NCBI RefSeq assembly: GCF_000717655.1
Contig: NZ_JNZY01000005.1
Span: 62,001 to 126,000, forward strand
DNA length: 64,000 nt
Source of the DNA: Streptomyces katrae
Lineage (GTDB): Bacteria; Actinomycetota; Actinomycetes; Streptomycetales; Streptomycetaceae
Direction: 5' to 3'
Under the pieces are notes generated by a model. It ran no database searches. It was not told the DNA's origin and saw only the letters and a list, made by a program, of their open reading frames with translations. Below are positions 43,041 to 51,448 of the stretch, one piece after another (positions within the stretch are counted from its first letter, which is position 1; the number at the start of each line of letters is the position of its first letter). Made by a program: the position numbers and the translations under genes.

Positions 43041-44543
43041 TTGCCTCACTCCGCTGTCTCCATATCCGCGCGGCTGCGTGACATCCGGCCGTCCTGGCTC
43101 TCGCCGAAGCTGCTGCGCACCGAGGTACTGGCCGGGCTGGTGGTCGCGCTGGCGCTGATCCCGGAGGCGATCTCGTTCTCGATCATCGCCGGGGTGGATC
43201 CGGCGATCGGCCTGTTCGCCTCCTTCACCATGGCCGTGACCATCGCCGTCGTCGGTGGCCGGCCCGCGATGATCTCCGCCGCCACCGGGGCCGTGGCCCT
43301 GGTCATCGCACCGCTGAACCGCGAGCACGGCTTCGGCTACCTGGTGGCCGCGGTCATCCTGGCCGGGGCGTTCCAGATCGTCCTCGGTGCGCTGGGGGTG
43401 GGGAAGCTGCTGCGGTTCATCCCGCGCTCGGTGATGGTCGGCTTCGTCAACTCCCTCGCCATCCTGGTCTTCATGGCCCAGGTGAAGGAGCTGCGGGACG
43501 TGCCGTGGGCCGTGTACCCCCTGCTCGCGGCCGGTCTGGCGCTCATGGTGCTGTTTCCCAGGATCACCACCGCGGTCCCGGCCCCGCTGGTCTCGATCGT
43601 CATCCTGACGGTGATCACCGTGGCCGCGGGCATCGCCGTACCGACCGTCGGCGACAAGGGTGCGCTGCCGTCCTCGCTGCCGGTGCCCGGGCTGCCCGAC
43701 GTACCGTTCACCCTCGACACGCTGACCACCATCGCCCCGTACGCCTTCGCCATGGCCCTCGTCGGGCTGATGGAGTCCCTGATGACGGCGAAGCTGGTCG
43801 ACGAGATCACCGACACCCCCTCGTCGAAGACCCGGGAATCCGTCGGGCAGGGCATCGCGAACATCGTCACCGGCTTCCTCGGCGGCATGGGCGGTTGCGC
43901 GATGATCGGCCAGACCATGATCAACGTGAAGGTCTCCGGCGCGCGGACCCGGCTCTCCACCTTCCTCGCGGGCGTCTTCCTGATGGTGCTGTGCATCGTC
44001 TTCGGGCCGGTCGTGTCCGACATCCCGATGGCCGCACTGGTGGCCGTCATGATCATGGTGTGCTTCGCGACCTTCGACTGGCACTCGATCGCCCCGAAGA
44101 CGCTCAAGCGGATGCCGGCGGGCGAGATCACCGTCATGGCCGTCACCGTGGCCTGCGTCGTCGCCACCCACAACCTCGCCGTCGGCGTCGTCACGGGATC
44201 CGTCACCGCCATGGTCATCTTCGCCAAGCGTGTCGCCCGGCTCGCCGACGTCACGGCGGTCACCGACCCCGACGGCCGGCAGGTCGTGTACGCCGTCACC
44301 GGTGAGCTGTTCTTCGCTTCCTCCAACGAGCTCGTGGGCCGCTTCGACTACGCCGGCGATCCCGACAAGGTCGTCATCGACCTGTCCGCCGCGCACATCT
44401 GGGACGCCTCGTCGGTTGCCGCACTGGACGCGATCGAGCACCGGTACGCGCAGCGCGGCAAGAGCGTCGAGATCACGGGACTGAACGAGCCCAGCGCCCG
44501 GCTGCACGAGACCCTGAGTGGCGAACTCGCAGCCGCCGGCTGA
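43041..44543 (+). CDS. SulP family inorganic anion transporter with STAS domain
   Basis: The 500-residue protein begins at a TTG (LPHSAVSISARLRDIRPSWL), nearest the family start; an upstream GTG at 42921 is in frame but codes unlikely residues. VLAGLVVALALIPEAISFSIIAG, PLNREHGFGYLVAA and LLRFIPRSVMVGFVNSLAILV are the SLC26/SulP core with about 11 segments, and QTMINVKVSGARTRLSTFLAG is conserved. The last 120 residues are a STAS domain (VVIDLSAAHIWDASSVAALDAI). It would import sulfate or bicarbonate with H+ or Na+ coupling. No sulfur-assimilation gene is adjacent. Confidence 0.88.
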   Translation: MPHSAVSISARLRDIRPSWLSPKLLRTEVLAGLVVALALIPEAISFSIIAGVDPAIGLFASFTMAVTIAVVGGRPAMISAATGAVALVIAPLNREHGFGYLVAAVILAGAFQIVLGALGVGKLLRFIPRSVMVGFVNSLAILVFMAQVKELRDVPWAVYPLLAAGLALMVLFPRITTAVPAPLVSIVILTVITVAAGIAVPTVGDKGALPSSLPVPGLPDVPFTLDTLTTIAPYAFAMALVGLMESLMTAKLVDEITDTPSSKTRESVGQGIANIVTGFLGGMGGCAMIGQTMINVKVSGARTRLSTFLAGVFLMVLCIVFGPVVSDIPMAALVAVMIMVCFATFDWHSIAPKTLKRMPAGEITVMAVTVACVVATHNLAVGVVTGSVTAMVIFAKRVARLADVTAVTDPDGRQVVYAVTGELFFASSNELVGRFDYAGDPDKVVIDLSAAHIWDASSVAALDAIEHRYAQRGKSVEITGLNEPSARLHETLSGELAAAG

Positions 44544-44560
44544 TCGAGGATGATGAAGGC

Positions 44561-44959
44561 ATGGGCGACCGTGCCGATTTCCTCATGTGGGTCAGGACCG
44601 CCCTGTACGAGGCGGAGCGTGCGCTGCACAACGGCGACCCGGCCCCCCGCCGGGCACTCTGGTCACGCAACGAGCCCGTGAGCGTCCTGGGTGCATGGCG
44701 CAACGCCAACGGCCGGCAGGAACTCGACACGCTCTTCCGCGCCCTCGCGGAGAGCTTCTCCGACTGCACGTCGTACGTGTTCGAACTGCAGGCGTACGAC
44801 GTCGTGGGCGACATGGCGTACACGGCCGGCCTCGAACACACCTCCGTCTCCGTCGACGGACGGCCTCGGACCTACACACTGCGGGCCACCCAGGTGTACC
44901 GGCATGAGGACGGCGAGTGGAGGGTGGTCCATCGCCATGCCGACACCCTGCCCGAGTGA
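44561..44959 (+). CDS. SnoaL/DUF4440-like (NTF2 fold) protein
   Basis: The 132-residue protein has the NTF2-like pattern: the helical MWVRTALYEAERALHNGDPA, LWSRNEPVSVLGAWRNANGR, FRALAESFSDCTSYVFELQAY and a beta C-end with TLRATQVYRHEDGEWRVVHRHADT. Such small cone-shaped domains are isomerases, cyclases or ligand carriers. The ATG lies 17 bases after the transporter's stop, with an AAGG nearby, so it may be cotranscribed. Confidence 0.85.
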   Translation: MGDRADFLMWVRTALYEAERALHNGDPAPRRALWSRNEPVSVLGAWRNANGRQELDTLFRALAESFSDCTSYVFELQAYDVVGDMAYTAGLEHTSVSVDGRPRTYTLRATQVYRHEDGEWRVVHRHADTLPE

Positions 44960-45014
44960 AGCCCGCGCGTGATGGACTGACCGGATGACGCCCTCCGCGC
45001 CTGCCCGGCGGCCG

Positions 45015-46262
45015 TCAACCCTTTCCGGGCACGTACGGCTGGTGGCCGGGATACACGTGATCGGGGGTCACGATGCCGGTGACCGCCTCACCGAAGAGCG
45101 TGCTGGGCTCTTGGCCCTTGTAGCTTGCATCGGTGTTGAGGAGGATCACCATGGTCGCCTCGGCCTGCGGCAGGTAGACGGGCAGGACTTCGTACCCGGG
45201 GATCGAGCCGTTGTGACCGATCCAGCCCTGTACGTTGAAGATGCCCAGCCCGTAGCCGTCGCCCTGGATGTTCATCGGGGTGGTCTTGAGACGTTCGGCC
45301 TGGGTCGCGGGCGTGAGCAGCCTGCCGGTGGCGAGGGTGCGGGCCCAGCTGCGCAGGTCCTCCAGGTCGGAGATCATCTCACCGGCGGCCCAAGCCCAGG
45401 AGGGGTTCCAGCGGGTCGCGTCCTCGATCTTGCCCGAGGCCGTCTGGTTGGTGTAGCCGTGCGCGTACGGATCCGGTAGGGCCGCACTCGTGGGGAAGAC
45501 CGTACGGCGGAGCCCGGCCGGTGCCAGGACGTCCTCGGCGATGACCTCGTGGAGCGGCCGGCCGGTGATCTTCTCCACCACCAGCCCGAGCAGGATCAGG
45601 TTGGTGTTGGAGTAGTCGAACTCCGCGCCCGGCGCGAACTGCGCGGGGTGTTTGAAGGCGGAGTCGAGCAACTGCTGGGGTGTGAAGGACTGTTCGGGAT
45701 CGGCCTGGAGCTTCTTGATGAAGTTCTCGTCCAAGCTGTAGTTGAAGAGCCCGCTGCGCATGCCTGCCAGTTCGCGCAGGGTGATGCGGTCGCCGTTCGG
45801 AACGCCCTTGACGTACTTGCCGATGGGGTCGTCCAGTCCGGCCTTGCGCTGGTCGACCAGTTGGAGGAGGGCGGTGACCGTGAACGTCTTGGTCTCACTG
45901 CCGATGCGTACGTGGAGCCCGGTGGTCATGGGCGCGCCGGTCGCCTTGTCCGCGACCCCGAAGGTCTTCACGTAGCTCCCCTTGCCGGGGGCCCACAGGC
46001 CCACGGTCACGCCCGGCACCTTCGTCTGGCGCATGACCTGCCGGATGGCCGCGTCCAGCTGCGCTGCAACGGCCGGCGTGAGCTGCGGGAAGGGCGTGTC
46101 GGGGTCCGGGGAGGGGGCGGCGGAGAGGGGGGTCGACGGCACGGGGGTGGACGGCGCCGGAGCGGTCGCCGCGGAGGCGGAGGCCGCGAACACCGGGGCG
46201 ATGAGCACGCCCGCAGCGGCAGCAGCGCAGGCCCGGCGAAGCCGGAGGTGGGTTGGCTTCAC
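45015..46262 (-). CDS. Secreted serine hydrolase, beta-lactamase/D-Ala-D-Ala carboxypeptidase fold
   Basis: The 415-residue protein starts at a GTG (AGGAG eight bases upstream) with a signal (LRLRRACAAAAAGVLIAPVFAASASAA in two parts). SxxK is the SETK in IGSETKTFT, YxN is YSNTN, and the third motif is HNGSIPG. These are the class C/DD-peptidase active site elements. GLHVRIGSETKTFT and PGAEFDYSNTNLI are the family hallmarks. It likely acts on cell-wall peptides or an ester. Separated from neighbours by spacers on both sides. Confidence 0.92.
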   Translation of the reverse strand: MKPTHLRLRRACAAAAAGVLIAPVFAASASAATAPAPSTPVPSTPLSAAPSPDPDTPFPQLTPAVAAQLDAAIRQVMRQTKVPGVTVGLWAPGKGSYVKTFGVADKATGAPMTTGLHVRIGSETKTFTVTALLQLVDQRKAGLDDPIGKYVKGVPNGDRITLRELAGMRSGLFNYSLDENFIKKLQADPEQSFTPQQLLDSAFKHPAQFAPGAEFDYSNTNLILLGLVVEKITGRPLHEVIAEDVLAPAGLRRTVFPTSAALPDPYAHGYTNQTASGKIEDATRWNPSWAWAAGEMISDLEDLRSWARTLATGRLLTPATQAERLKTTPMNIQGDGYGLGIFNVQGWIGHNGSIPGYEVLPVYLPQAEATMVILLNTDASYKGQEPSTLFGEAVTGIVTPDHVYPGHQPYVPGKG

Positions 46263-46916
46263 GGCATGGTCTCCTGCCGTCCGAGGACCCGGGCAACAAT
46301 GCAAGCGTAGGTCTGCGCCACGCCGGTCGCGCGGTGAGCCGTCCCGGCTCAGTCTCCGGGAAGGATGCGGCCGCCCGGCCCGGAGTGTGTCGGCTGCGGT
46401 GGCGCATACGGCCACTTCCGGCGCAGCCGATGCGCCGTCGGCGGTCCCGGTGCGGGCGCCGAGGTCGGCATCTTCGGGGATGTGGCCGTGCATGCGCGGC
46501 CACATCCAGGTCAGGGCGGAGTCCGACGACTTGCGGGCATCGTGCGCGCTCGCGTGCGGGCCGCTGAGCGGGGTCCGGCTGATCGCGGTCTGCTGCGGGG
46601 CGGCCGGCCGTCACCGCGATCACCACACGCGACCGCGATCCGTCCCGGCGCCCTGCGCCGCCACCCGGAACAGCGGGCCCGCACGAGCACATCGCCCGCA
46701 CGCGACACGGCGTCGACCGCATCGGCTTCCGCTGCGGCTTCCCCCGGCTCCACCGGTACCCGTACCACCATCGGCCGCGACCCGCGCGGTCGGGTGGGCT
46801 TCGTCGGCTGCGGGGCGGGGCGGGGCGGGAATGCGCCGGACGAGGCTTCTGTTACAGCAGGCAGCTGGCATGCGCGAGTCAAATATCGCGGCCAGTGTCG
46901 CTGAGAGGAGCACCAC
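46263..46916. other. Long intergenic region without a convincing gene
   Basis: About 650 bases between the secreted hydrolase and the L33 gene. Frames on both strands give long but low-complexity Arg/Ser/Pro/Gly products with no start and no motif. The minus-strand frame of the hydrolase stays open upstream, but residues there resemble no family. Promoter elements for the ribosomal paralogues should lie near 46840-46910; no clear Zur box (a TGAAAATCATTTTCA-like site) is seen. Confidence 0.45.
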
Positions 46917-47081
46917 GTGGCACGCACCGTCACGCGCCCCGTCGTCCGACTGAAGTCGACGGCCGGGACCGGTACCACCTATACGACGCGGAAGAGCACC
47001 CGGAACAGTCCGGACCGGCTCGTCCTGCGGAAGTACGACCCGCTGGCCGGCCGGCACGTCGCCTTCCGAGAGGAACGCTGA
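46917..47081 (+). CDS. rpmG: Ribosomal protein L33, cysteine-free paralogue
   Basis: The 54-residue protein (GTG start, GAGGAG six bases upstream) reads [20 protein letters not shown] and then [30 protein letters not shown] in two adjoining stretches. The [20 protein letters not shown] pattern is diagnostic for L33. The CxxC pairs of the zinc-binding form are replaced (AGTG and LAGR), so it is the zinc-independent type that replaces the zinc form when zinc is scarce. It is too short to be found by simple length cut-offs. L31 follows 66 bases later on the same strand. Confidence 0.9.
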   Translation: MARTVTRPVVRLKSTAGTGTTYTTRKSTRNSPDRLVLRKYDPLAGRHVAFREER

Positions 47082-47147
47082 GCCCCACCGGACGCCGCCC
47101 GGCACGCAGGCACGCACCCGGCACCCGCGCATGAGGAAGGAAACCGC

Positions 47148-47390
47148 ATGAAGCCCCGTATCCACCCCGAATCCCGCTCCGTCGTCTTCCGCGACCGCGC
47201 AGCCGACGTCGCGTTCCTGACCCGGTCGACCGCGCACGCGACGGGGACGATCGAGTGGCAGGACGGCAAGACCTACCCGCTGGTCGACGTCGAGATCTCG
47301 TCGGCGAGCCACCCGCTGTACACGAGGACCTCACCGATCGTGGGCTCCGAGGGCCGCGTGGAGCGCTTCAACCGCCGCTACGGCCGCTGA
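47148..47390 (+). CDS. rpmE2: Ribosomal protein L31 type B, cysteine-free
   Basis: The 80-residue protein starts [20 protein letters not shown] and has [31 protein letters not shown] and [13 protein letters not shown], the L31B pattern. It lacks the four cysteines of the zinc-binding L31 (A type), so it is the zinc-independent paralogue. GAGGAAGGAAA precedes the ATG. With the L33 gene upstream it makes a zinc-starvation ribosome pair, usually under Zur control in actinomycetes. A good hairpin follows. Confidence 0.92.
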   Translation: MKPRIHPESRSVVFRDRAADVAFLTRSTAHATGTIEWQDGKTYPLVDVEISSASHPLYTRTSPIVGSEGRVERFNRRYGR

Positions 47391-47415
47391 GCGCGGACCA
47401 GGGCCGACCGCTTGT

Positions 47416-47442
47416 CCCGGCCCCGCGGCTTGCGGGACCGGG
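47416..47442 (+). terminator. Hairpin terminator after L31B gene
   Basis: CCCGGCCCCGC (47416-47426) and GCGGGACCGGG (47432-47442) pair with one mismatch around GGCTT, 26 bases past the stop. Confidence 0.6.
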
Positions 47443-47599
47443 CCGGTTCGGGCGTGGGCTTCCCGCCGTGACACCGCGTGTTCGTGAAGTGGGGGGGCGA
47501 TACTGAAGATCCACGTACGAAGGCCGGCTCGGCCGGCCGGGTGGGGACGCAGCGGTGCCGATGCCGCAACAATGCCGATGACTACGAGGGGAGCCGTTC

Positions 47600-48208
47600 A
47601 TGACCACGGCGAAGGACCTGTTCATCATCGCCATGGACCCGCAGCCGGACCGTTCGGTGGGGCAGGGTGACCTGTCGCTCGCACTCGCGGGAGCCGAGCT
47701 GATCGATCTCATCGATGCGCAGGCCGTCGCCTTGGACGGTGACAGCATCGTGCCTGGTCAGCAGTGGGCGCTGGATGACCCCCTGCTGGACGAGGCAGCG
47801 GCGGTGCTGGCGCGGCAGGCCCCGTACGAGCAGGTCGAGGACTGGCTGTGGCGCAGGGGACGCGATCTCGCCGCGGCGTACCAGGCCGCCCTCGAGGCGG
47901 ACGGTCAACTGGCCCGGGGGCGAAGCGGCCGGTCGCTCTTCGGGGCGGAACGCCTGGAAGTGGTCGATTCCCCCGCTCGCCGCCAGGCTCTGAGCCGCTG
48001 GGAGGCGGAAGAGCCCGTCCTGGCCGCCCTCGGTGCGGTCGTGGGGATCCAGGGCGGGGCGCCCGAGGAGGAGCCGAACCTCGACGGGAACGAAGCGGTG
48101 ACGACCGTGCTGGCCGTCGTCAACGACGCGGTCATGGAACTGGAAGCCGTACGCCAGAGGCGGTCCATCGAGAAGGCGGCGTTCGCCAACGTCTGGCGCG
48201 GACCGTGA
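47600..48208 (+). CDS. GPP34 (Golgi phosphoprotein 3-like) family protein
   Basis: The 202-residue protein has the GPP34 pattern: TTAKDLFIIAMDPQPDRSVGQG, LSLALAGAELIDLI, a helical core, the EQVEDWLWRRGRDLAAAYQAAL region, and the late SIEKAAFANVWRGP. Streptomycetes have many single-domain members thought to bind phosphoinositide- or phosphoglycan-like ligands at membranes; the function is not settled. The ATG has GAGGGGAG about six bases upstream. Confidence 0.87.
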   Translation: MTTAKDLFIIAMDPQPDRSVGQGDLSLALAGAELIDLIDAQAVALDGDSIVPGQQWALDDPLLDEAAAVLARQAPYEQVEDWLWRRGRDLAAAYQAALEADGQLARGRSGRSLFGAERLEVVDSPARRQALSRWEAEEPVLAALGAVVGIQGGAPEEEPNLDGNEAVTTVLAVVNDAVMELEAVRQRRSIEKAAFANVWRGP

Positions 48209-48312
48209 CCGGGACCTGATGTGGCCTCCGCTCGACCGGTCCACGACAGCCGAAATGCAACAGGTCGCCGAACCGGCTCCCGGACCGGGGCGAGAGCTTC
48301 TAGGCTGGTCAC

Positions 48313-48669
48313 ATGCGCCACACGCTCACCAGCCTCGCCAGTGCCTACGAACTGGAGCGCGTCAAGCGTGCCCCGGCCGGCGGACGCGACTTCATGGCCC
48401 GGGCCGCCGCCTACGAGGAACGGGTGGCACAGCACCCCGACCTGCGCCACTGGTCCCCCGTGGACAACGCCGATCCCGGGGACGACGGACCCACGCGTGT
48501 TCTCGACGCCGACCTCGACGCGTGGACGCGCCTCGGCGACGGCCCGAACCGCGGCGCGTGGCGGATGGCCCGGTTCAACCGCCCGGAACTGGAGGAACAG
48601 CCCGGCGGCGCGCTGACGTGGCAGGAGCTCACGTACCACTACGGGCCCCTCACCGAGGACAGTCCGTAG
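48313..48669 (+). CDS. Hypothetical protein
   Basis: The 118-residue product (MRHTLTSLASAYELERVKRA; later WSPVDNADPGDDGPTRVLDA, TRLGDGPNRGAWRMARFNRP and LTWQELTYHYGPLTEDS) shows moderate codon bias and charged, mainly helical content. No family recognised. It runs in the same direction as the GPP34 gene with a 104-base gap and ends at a strong shared terminator. Probably real, function unknown. Confidence 0.55.
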   Translation: MRHTLTSLASAYELERVKRAPAGGRDFMARAAAYEERVAQHPDLRHWSPVDNADPGDDGPTRVLDADLDAWTRLGDGPNRGAWRMARFNRPELEEQPGGALTWQELTYHYGPLTEDSP

Positions 48670-48705
48670 GGCGATCCGTACGAGATCGGACGGTCAGGCC
48701 GACAC

Positions 48706-48745
48706 CCTGCCCGGCCCCGGTCGGAAGCGACCGGGGCCGGACAGG
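48706..48745. terminator. Very strong bidirectional hairpin
   Basis: Arms of 18 bases (48706-48723 and 48728-48745) pair with a single mismatch around GAAG. It lies between the convergent hypothetical and the I36 inhibitor gene. Confidence 0.8.
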
Positions 48746-48757
48746 CGTGACGGTCGA

Positions 48758-49249
48758 TCAGCAGTTGCGGACGGAGAAGATCGGCGTCCAGTTCTGGCCC
48801 TGCTGGCCGCCGCCGGGCTGGAAGGACTTGTCGACTCCGCCGTTCTGGTAGTACAGGTACGAGGTGGGGTTGCCCGTCTGGTTGTCGAAGTACCAGCCGT
48901 TGCCTTCCCAGTTGTACACCGAGTACCGGTTGCAGTTGTAGAGGTAGAAGATCTTCCAGTCCGACGTCGTCGGATCCCAGACGAGGGTGCAGAGGTTCCC
49001 GCTGTCGCAGCCGTAGCTGCCGCTCGGCGGCACGTGGGAGGTGCGGACGCCGGGCGAGATCCCGGGGGACGCGGCAGCTGCGAGGGACGCCGGCCGGGCG
49101 TCTGCGGGCGCGGCCGGCGCGACCAGGGCGCGGGCGCCCGCGCCCTGGTCCGAGGGCGCGGCGGCCTCGGCCGACGCGGTGGTGAAGGCCGCCGTGAGCA
49201 GCATCGTGGTGACGCCGACCATGCCGAGAACGGAACGCTTGGGGCGCAT
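48758..49249 (-). CDS. Secreted peptidase inhibitor family I36 protein
   Basis: The 163-residue protein has a signal peptide (MRPKRSVLGMVGVTTMLLTA to TTASAEAAA), an Ala/Pro-rich spacer (residues about 35-75), and a Cys-containing domain YGCDSGNLCTLVWDP, YNCNRYSVYNWEGNGWYFDN, GNPTSYLYYQNGGVDKSF and C-terminal FSVRNC. This is the beta/gamma-crystallin-like I36 fold of Streptomyces metalloproteinase inhibitors. It lies 83 bases from the kinase gene whose extracellular part resembles it. Confidence 0.85.
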   Translation of the reverse strand: MRPKRSVLGMVGVTTMLLTAAFTTASAEAAAPSDQGAGARALVAPAAPADARPASLAAAASPGISPGVRTSHVPPSGSYGCDSGNLCTLVWDPTTSDWKIFYLYNCNRYSVYNWEGNGWYFDNQTGNPTSYLYYQNGGVDKSFQPGGGQQGQNWTPIFSVRNC

Positions 49250-49331
49250 CGTGGACTCCTTGTCAGAGCGGTGTGACGTACCTCGAGACTCGTGGAGGAG
49301 CCGCTGCGGCAGTACCTCGCACCTGCGAGGG

Positions 49332-50705
49332 TCAGCAGTTCGGGACCCAGGCGTGGGAGCGCGGCCGGTCCGCGCCGGTGAGGTCGGCCCGGGTACGCAC
49401 CTTCACGCAGCCCAGCAGCTCCCGCCGGTCGGGCTGGGCGTAGTAGAGGACGTCGACCTGGGTCGCCCCCTCGGCGAGGTCGAACCCGTTGTTGTAGACC
49501 GAGCGGGGCCCGCTCCGGGCCGCCCACGGGCAGGGGGCCTGGCCGTCGCTCCAGTCGGTGTCCCCGTCGACCCAGGAGCACATCTCGCCCCGGCCGTCCT
49601 CCTGCGCGAAGAAACAGACGGCCCCGCGGCGGCACCGTTCGTACCCCGCCTCGGGCGCGCCCCCCAGCGGGAGCAGGCCCGAGCCCCATACGACCCCCAG
49701 GACGGCCAGCGCCGCCGTCCCGGCCGTGATCACCACGCGGCGCCGCCGCCTTCGCGGATCCAGGGCGCGCAAGATGCCCGGTACGCGCCGCGGTGCGGCC
49801 CGGTCCGCGGCCGCCGCCTCCACCCGGCTCAGCAGTGACGCCGCGGTGTGCCGGGCCCGGTCCTCGTGCCTGCGGGCCAGGCAGTCGCGCACGATGTCCC
49901 GCCAGGGCTCCGGCAGTTCCGGCGACAGCCGCAGTTCCTCCTCGCCCCTGGCATAGCGCAGCGCCGCGTCCCGGCGGGCGGCGGAGTTACCGCCGGGCAG
50001 CGGCAGCGAGCCGGTCAGGACCACGTGGGCCAGTACGCCGAAGGCCCAGATGTCGGCCGTGGGGCGGATCTTCGTCCCCCGTTCGCCGACCTCCGACCAG
50101 AGCAGGTCCGGCGGGGTGTAGTCGGGCGTCGCGAACGCGGGCGCGTACGCGTGGGTGCCCTCCAGCTGTGCCGCCGTGTTGAAGTCGCCGAGCCGCGCCG
50201 TGCCGTCGGGCATCAGCAGGACGTTCGCGGGCTTGAGGTCGCCGTGCACCCAGCCCGCCGTGTGCAGTTGGTCGAGCCCCTCGCAGACCTGGGCGAGGAG
50301 GGCGGGCCCCTCGGACGGCACTCCTTCGGCGAGCAGGGCGTCCAGGGACCCCTCCGCCTCCTCCAGGACGAGTACGGTGGCGCCGTCGAGCTCGGGGCGG
50401 CCCGGGTCGTCGAGCGTGAGCACCTCGTACATCCGGATCAGGCGCGGCGTGCGCACCCGGCGCAATACCTCGGTCTCGCGCTCGGCGAGCTCGCTCAGGT
50501 GCCGCAGCTGGCGCGGCGTACGGGTGCCGGTCGGGAGGACCTTCAGCGCGGCCCGGCCGGGCCGGCCCGGCTCGGGGAGGGCGCGGCGAGCCGCGTACAC
50601 GCTGCCGAAGGCGCCGGCTCCGAGCAGGTGGCCGACGACCCAGGGGCCGATCCGGTAGCCCGGCGGGACCGCGAGGGCGCCCCGCTGCCCGGCCCGCCCG
50701 GTCAG
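49332..50705 (-). CDS. Ser/Thr protein kinase with single TM segment and I36-like ectodomain
   Basis: Kinase domain (about residues 15-295): G-loop LLGAGAFGSVYAA, Lys in AALKVLPTG, VHGDLKPANVLL (HGD loop), DFN in RLGDFNTAAQ, and TPDYTPPDLLWS. A hydrophobic segment (about 325-348, VVITAGTAALAVLGVVWGS) follows an Arg-rich stretch. The C-terminus (about 105 residues, CRRGAVCFFAQEDGRGEMCSWVD, SVYNNGFDLAEGATQV, HAWVPNC) is Cys-rich and I36-like. The start is odd: no ATG, GTG or TTG near the domain; the CTG at 50705 overlaps the upstream stop as CTGA and is the most economical. Cotranscribed with the FHA-like gene. Confidence 0.83.
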   Translation of the reverse strand: MTGRAGQRGALAVPPGYRIGPWVVGHLLGAGAFGSVYAARRALPEPGRPGRAALKVLPTGTRTPRQLRHLSELAERETEVLRRVRTPRLIRMYEVLTLDDPGRPELDGATVLVLEEAEGSLDALLAEGVPSEGPALLAQVCEGLDQLHTAGWVHGDLKPANVLLMPDGTARLGDFNTAAQLEGTHAYAPAFATPDYTPPDLLWSEVGERGTKIRPTADIWAFGVLAHVVLTGSLPLPGGNSAARRDAALRYARGEEELRLSPELPEPWRDIVRDCLARRHEDRARHTAASLLSRVEAAAADRAAPRRVPGILRALDPRRRRRRVVITAGTAALAVLGVVWGSGLLPLGGAPEAGYERCRRGAVCFFAQEDGRGEMCSWVDGDTDWSDGQAPCPWAARSGPRSVYNNGFDLAEGATQVDVLYYAQPDRRELLGCVKVRTRADLTGADRPRSHAWVPNC

Positions 50706-51448
50706 CGGACGGTACCGGTCGGGGCGGCCGACAGGGCCGCCAGGTCGGGCTCTCGGACCAGGTCGAAGCGCAGCGCCAGCGACACCAGGGTGTCCTTCTT
50801 GCCGACCAGTCGCGGTCCCGGATCTGCCGTGTCGGGGCCGGGCTTGAGGCGGAGCTTGACCGCGAGGTAGTCGATGCTCCACTGCACCGCGGCCCGGTTC
50901 GCAGCCGGCCACAACGGCCTCAGCCGTTCGACGACCTGCTCGACGGTGGGCAGCGGGGCGTGCGGTTCACCGCGCAGCCGCGGTTCGCAGAGCGCGGTGA
51001 GGACCAGGAAGTACCGGCTGGAGCGGTCGAGCGGGAAGGCGAGCGCAGTCGGCTCCCCGCCGGGCTCCCCGGGTTCGTCCGGGTCGGCGTAGTCGTGGCG
51101 CGGCGCCCAGACGTCCAGGGTGAGCAGTTCGGAGCCGGCCGGCAGGACGAGGCGGGCGAACTCGAACGGGACGGGCGCGCCCAGCCGGCCGGGCGCGATC
51201 TTGATGTGCTCGCCGGCGCCCTCCGGGTTCTCGACCACGTACGTCGACGCGCGGCTCAGGTTGCTGAGCGACCAGTACGTGCCCGTGGCGGTGATCTCCC
51301 CCGCCGAGCGCGAGACGCCGGCGTGCGGGACGTGCAGGCTGCCGCCGCCCGCGCTCTCGCGGCCGAACCGGAGGGTCTGCCCCGGTGCCAGGCGGATCTG
51401 TCCGGCCGGGGACATGGTGGATCCCGGAACCACGACGATGCTGTACAA
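50702..51448 (-). CDS. FHA-like domain protein, partner of the kinase
   Basis: The 248-residue protein starts at a TTG (LYSIVVVPGSTM) with GGAGGGGAG five bases upstream, and an in-frame TTG six codons earlier is less favoured. Residues 15-100 have the beta pattern of an FHA domain: LRFGRESAGGGSLHVPHAGVSR (the GR...SxxH-like turn), WSLSNLSRASTYVVENPEG. The rest is helical (VVERLRPLWPAANRAAVQWS, LVSLALRFDLV). FHA domains bind phosphothreonine, fitting recognition of the downstream kinase or its substrates. The stop overlaps the kinase's likely start by four bases. Confidence 0.75.
   Translation of the reverse strand: MYSIVVVPGSTMSPAGQIRLAPGQTLRFGRESAGGGSLHVPHAGVSRSAGEITATGTYWSLSNLSRASTYVVENPEGAGEHIKIAPGRLGAPVPFEFARLVLPAGSELLTLDVWAPRHDYADPDEPGEPGGEPTALAFPLDRSSRYFLVLTALCEPRLRGEPHAPLPTVEQVVERLRPLWPAANRAAVQWSIDYLAVKLRLKPGPDTADPGPRLVGKKDTLVSLALRFDLVREPDLAALSAAPTGTVR

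Noticed and set aside
46263..46916. Long open frames on both strands upstream of the L33 gene
   Set aside because: They give low-complexity Arg/Pro/Ser or Gly-rich sequence with no start, ribosome site or motif; such frames are expected from high-GC DNA opposite or out of phase.
46840..46916. Zur box in front of the L33 gene
   Set aside because: No palindrome with the required AT-rich core was seen by eye; a position-weight scan would be needed to exclude a degenerate site.
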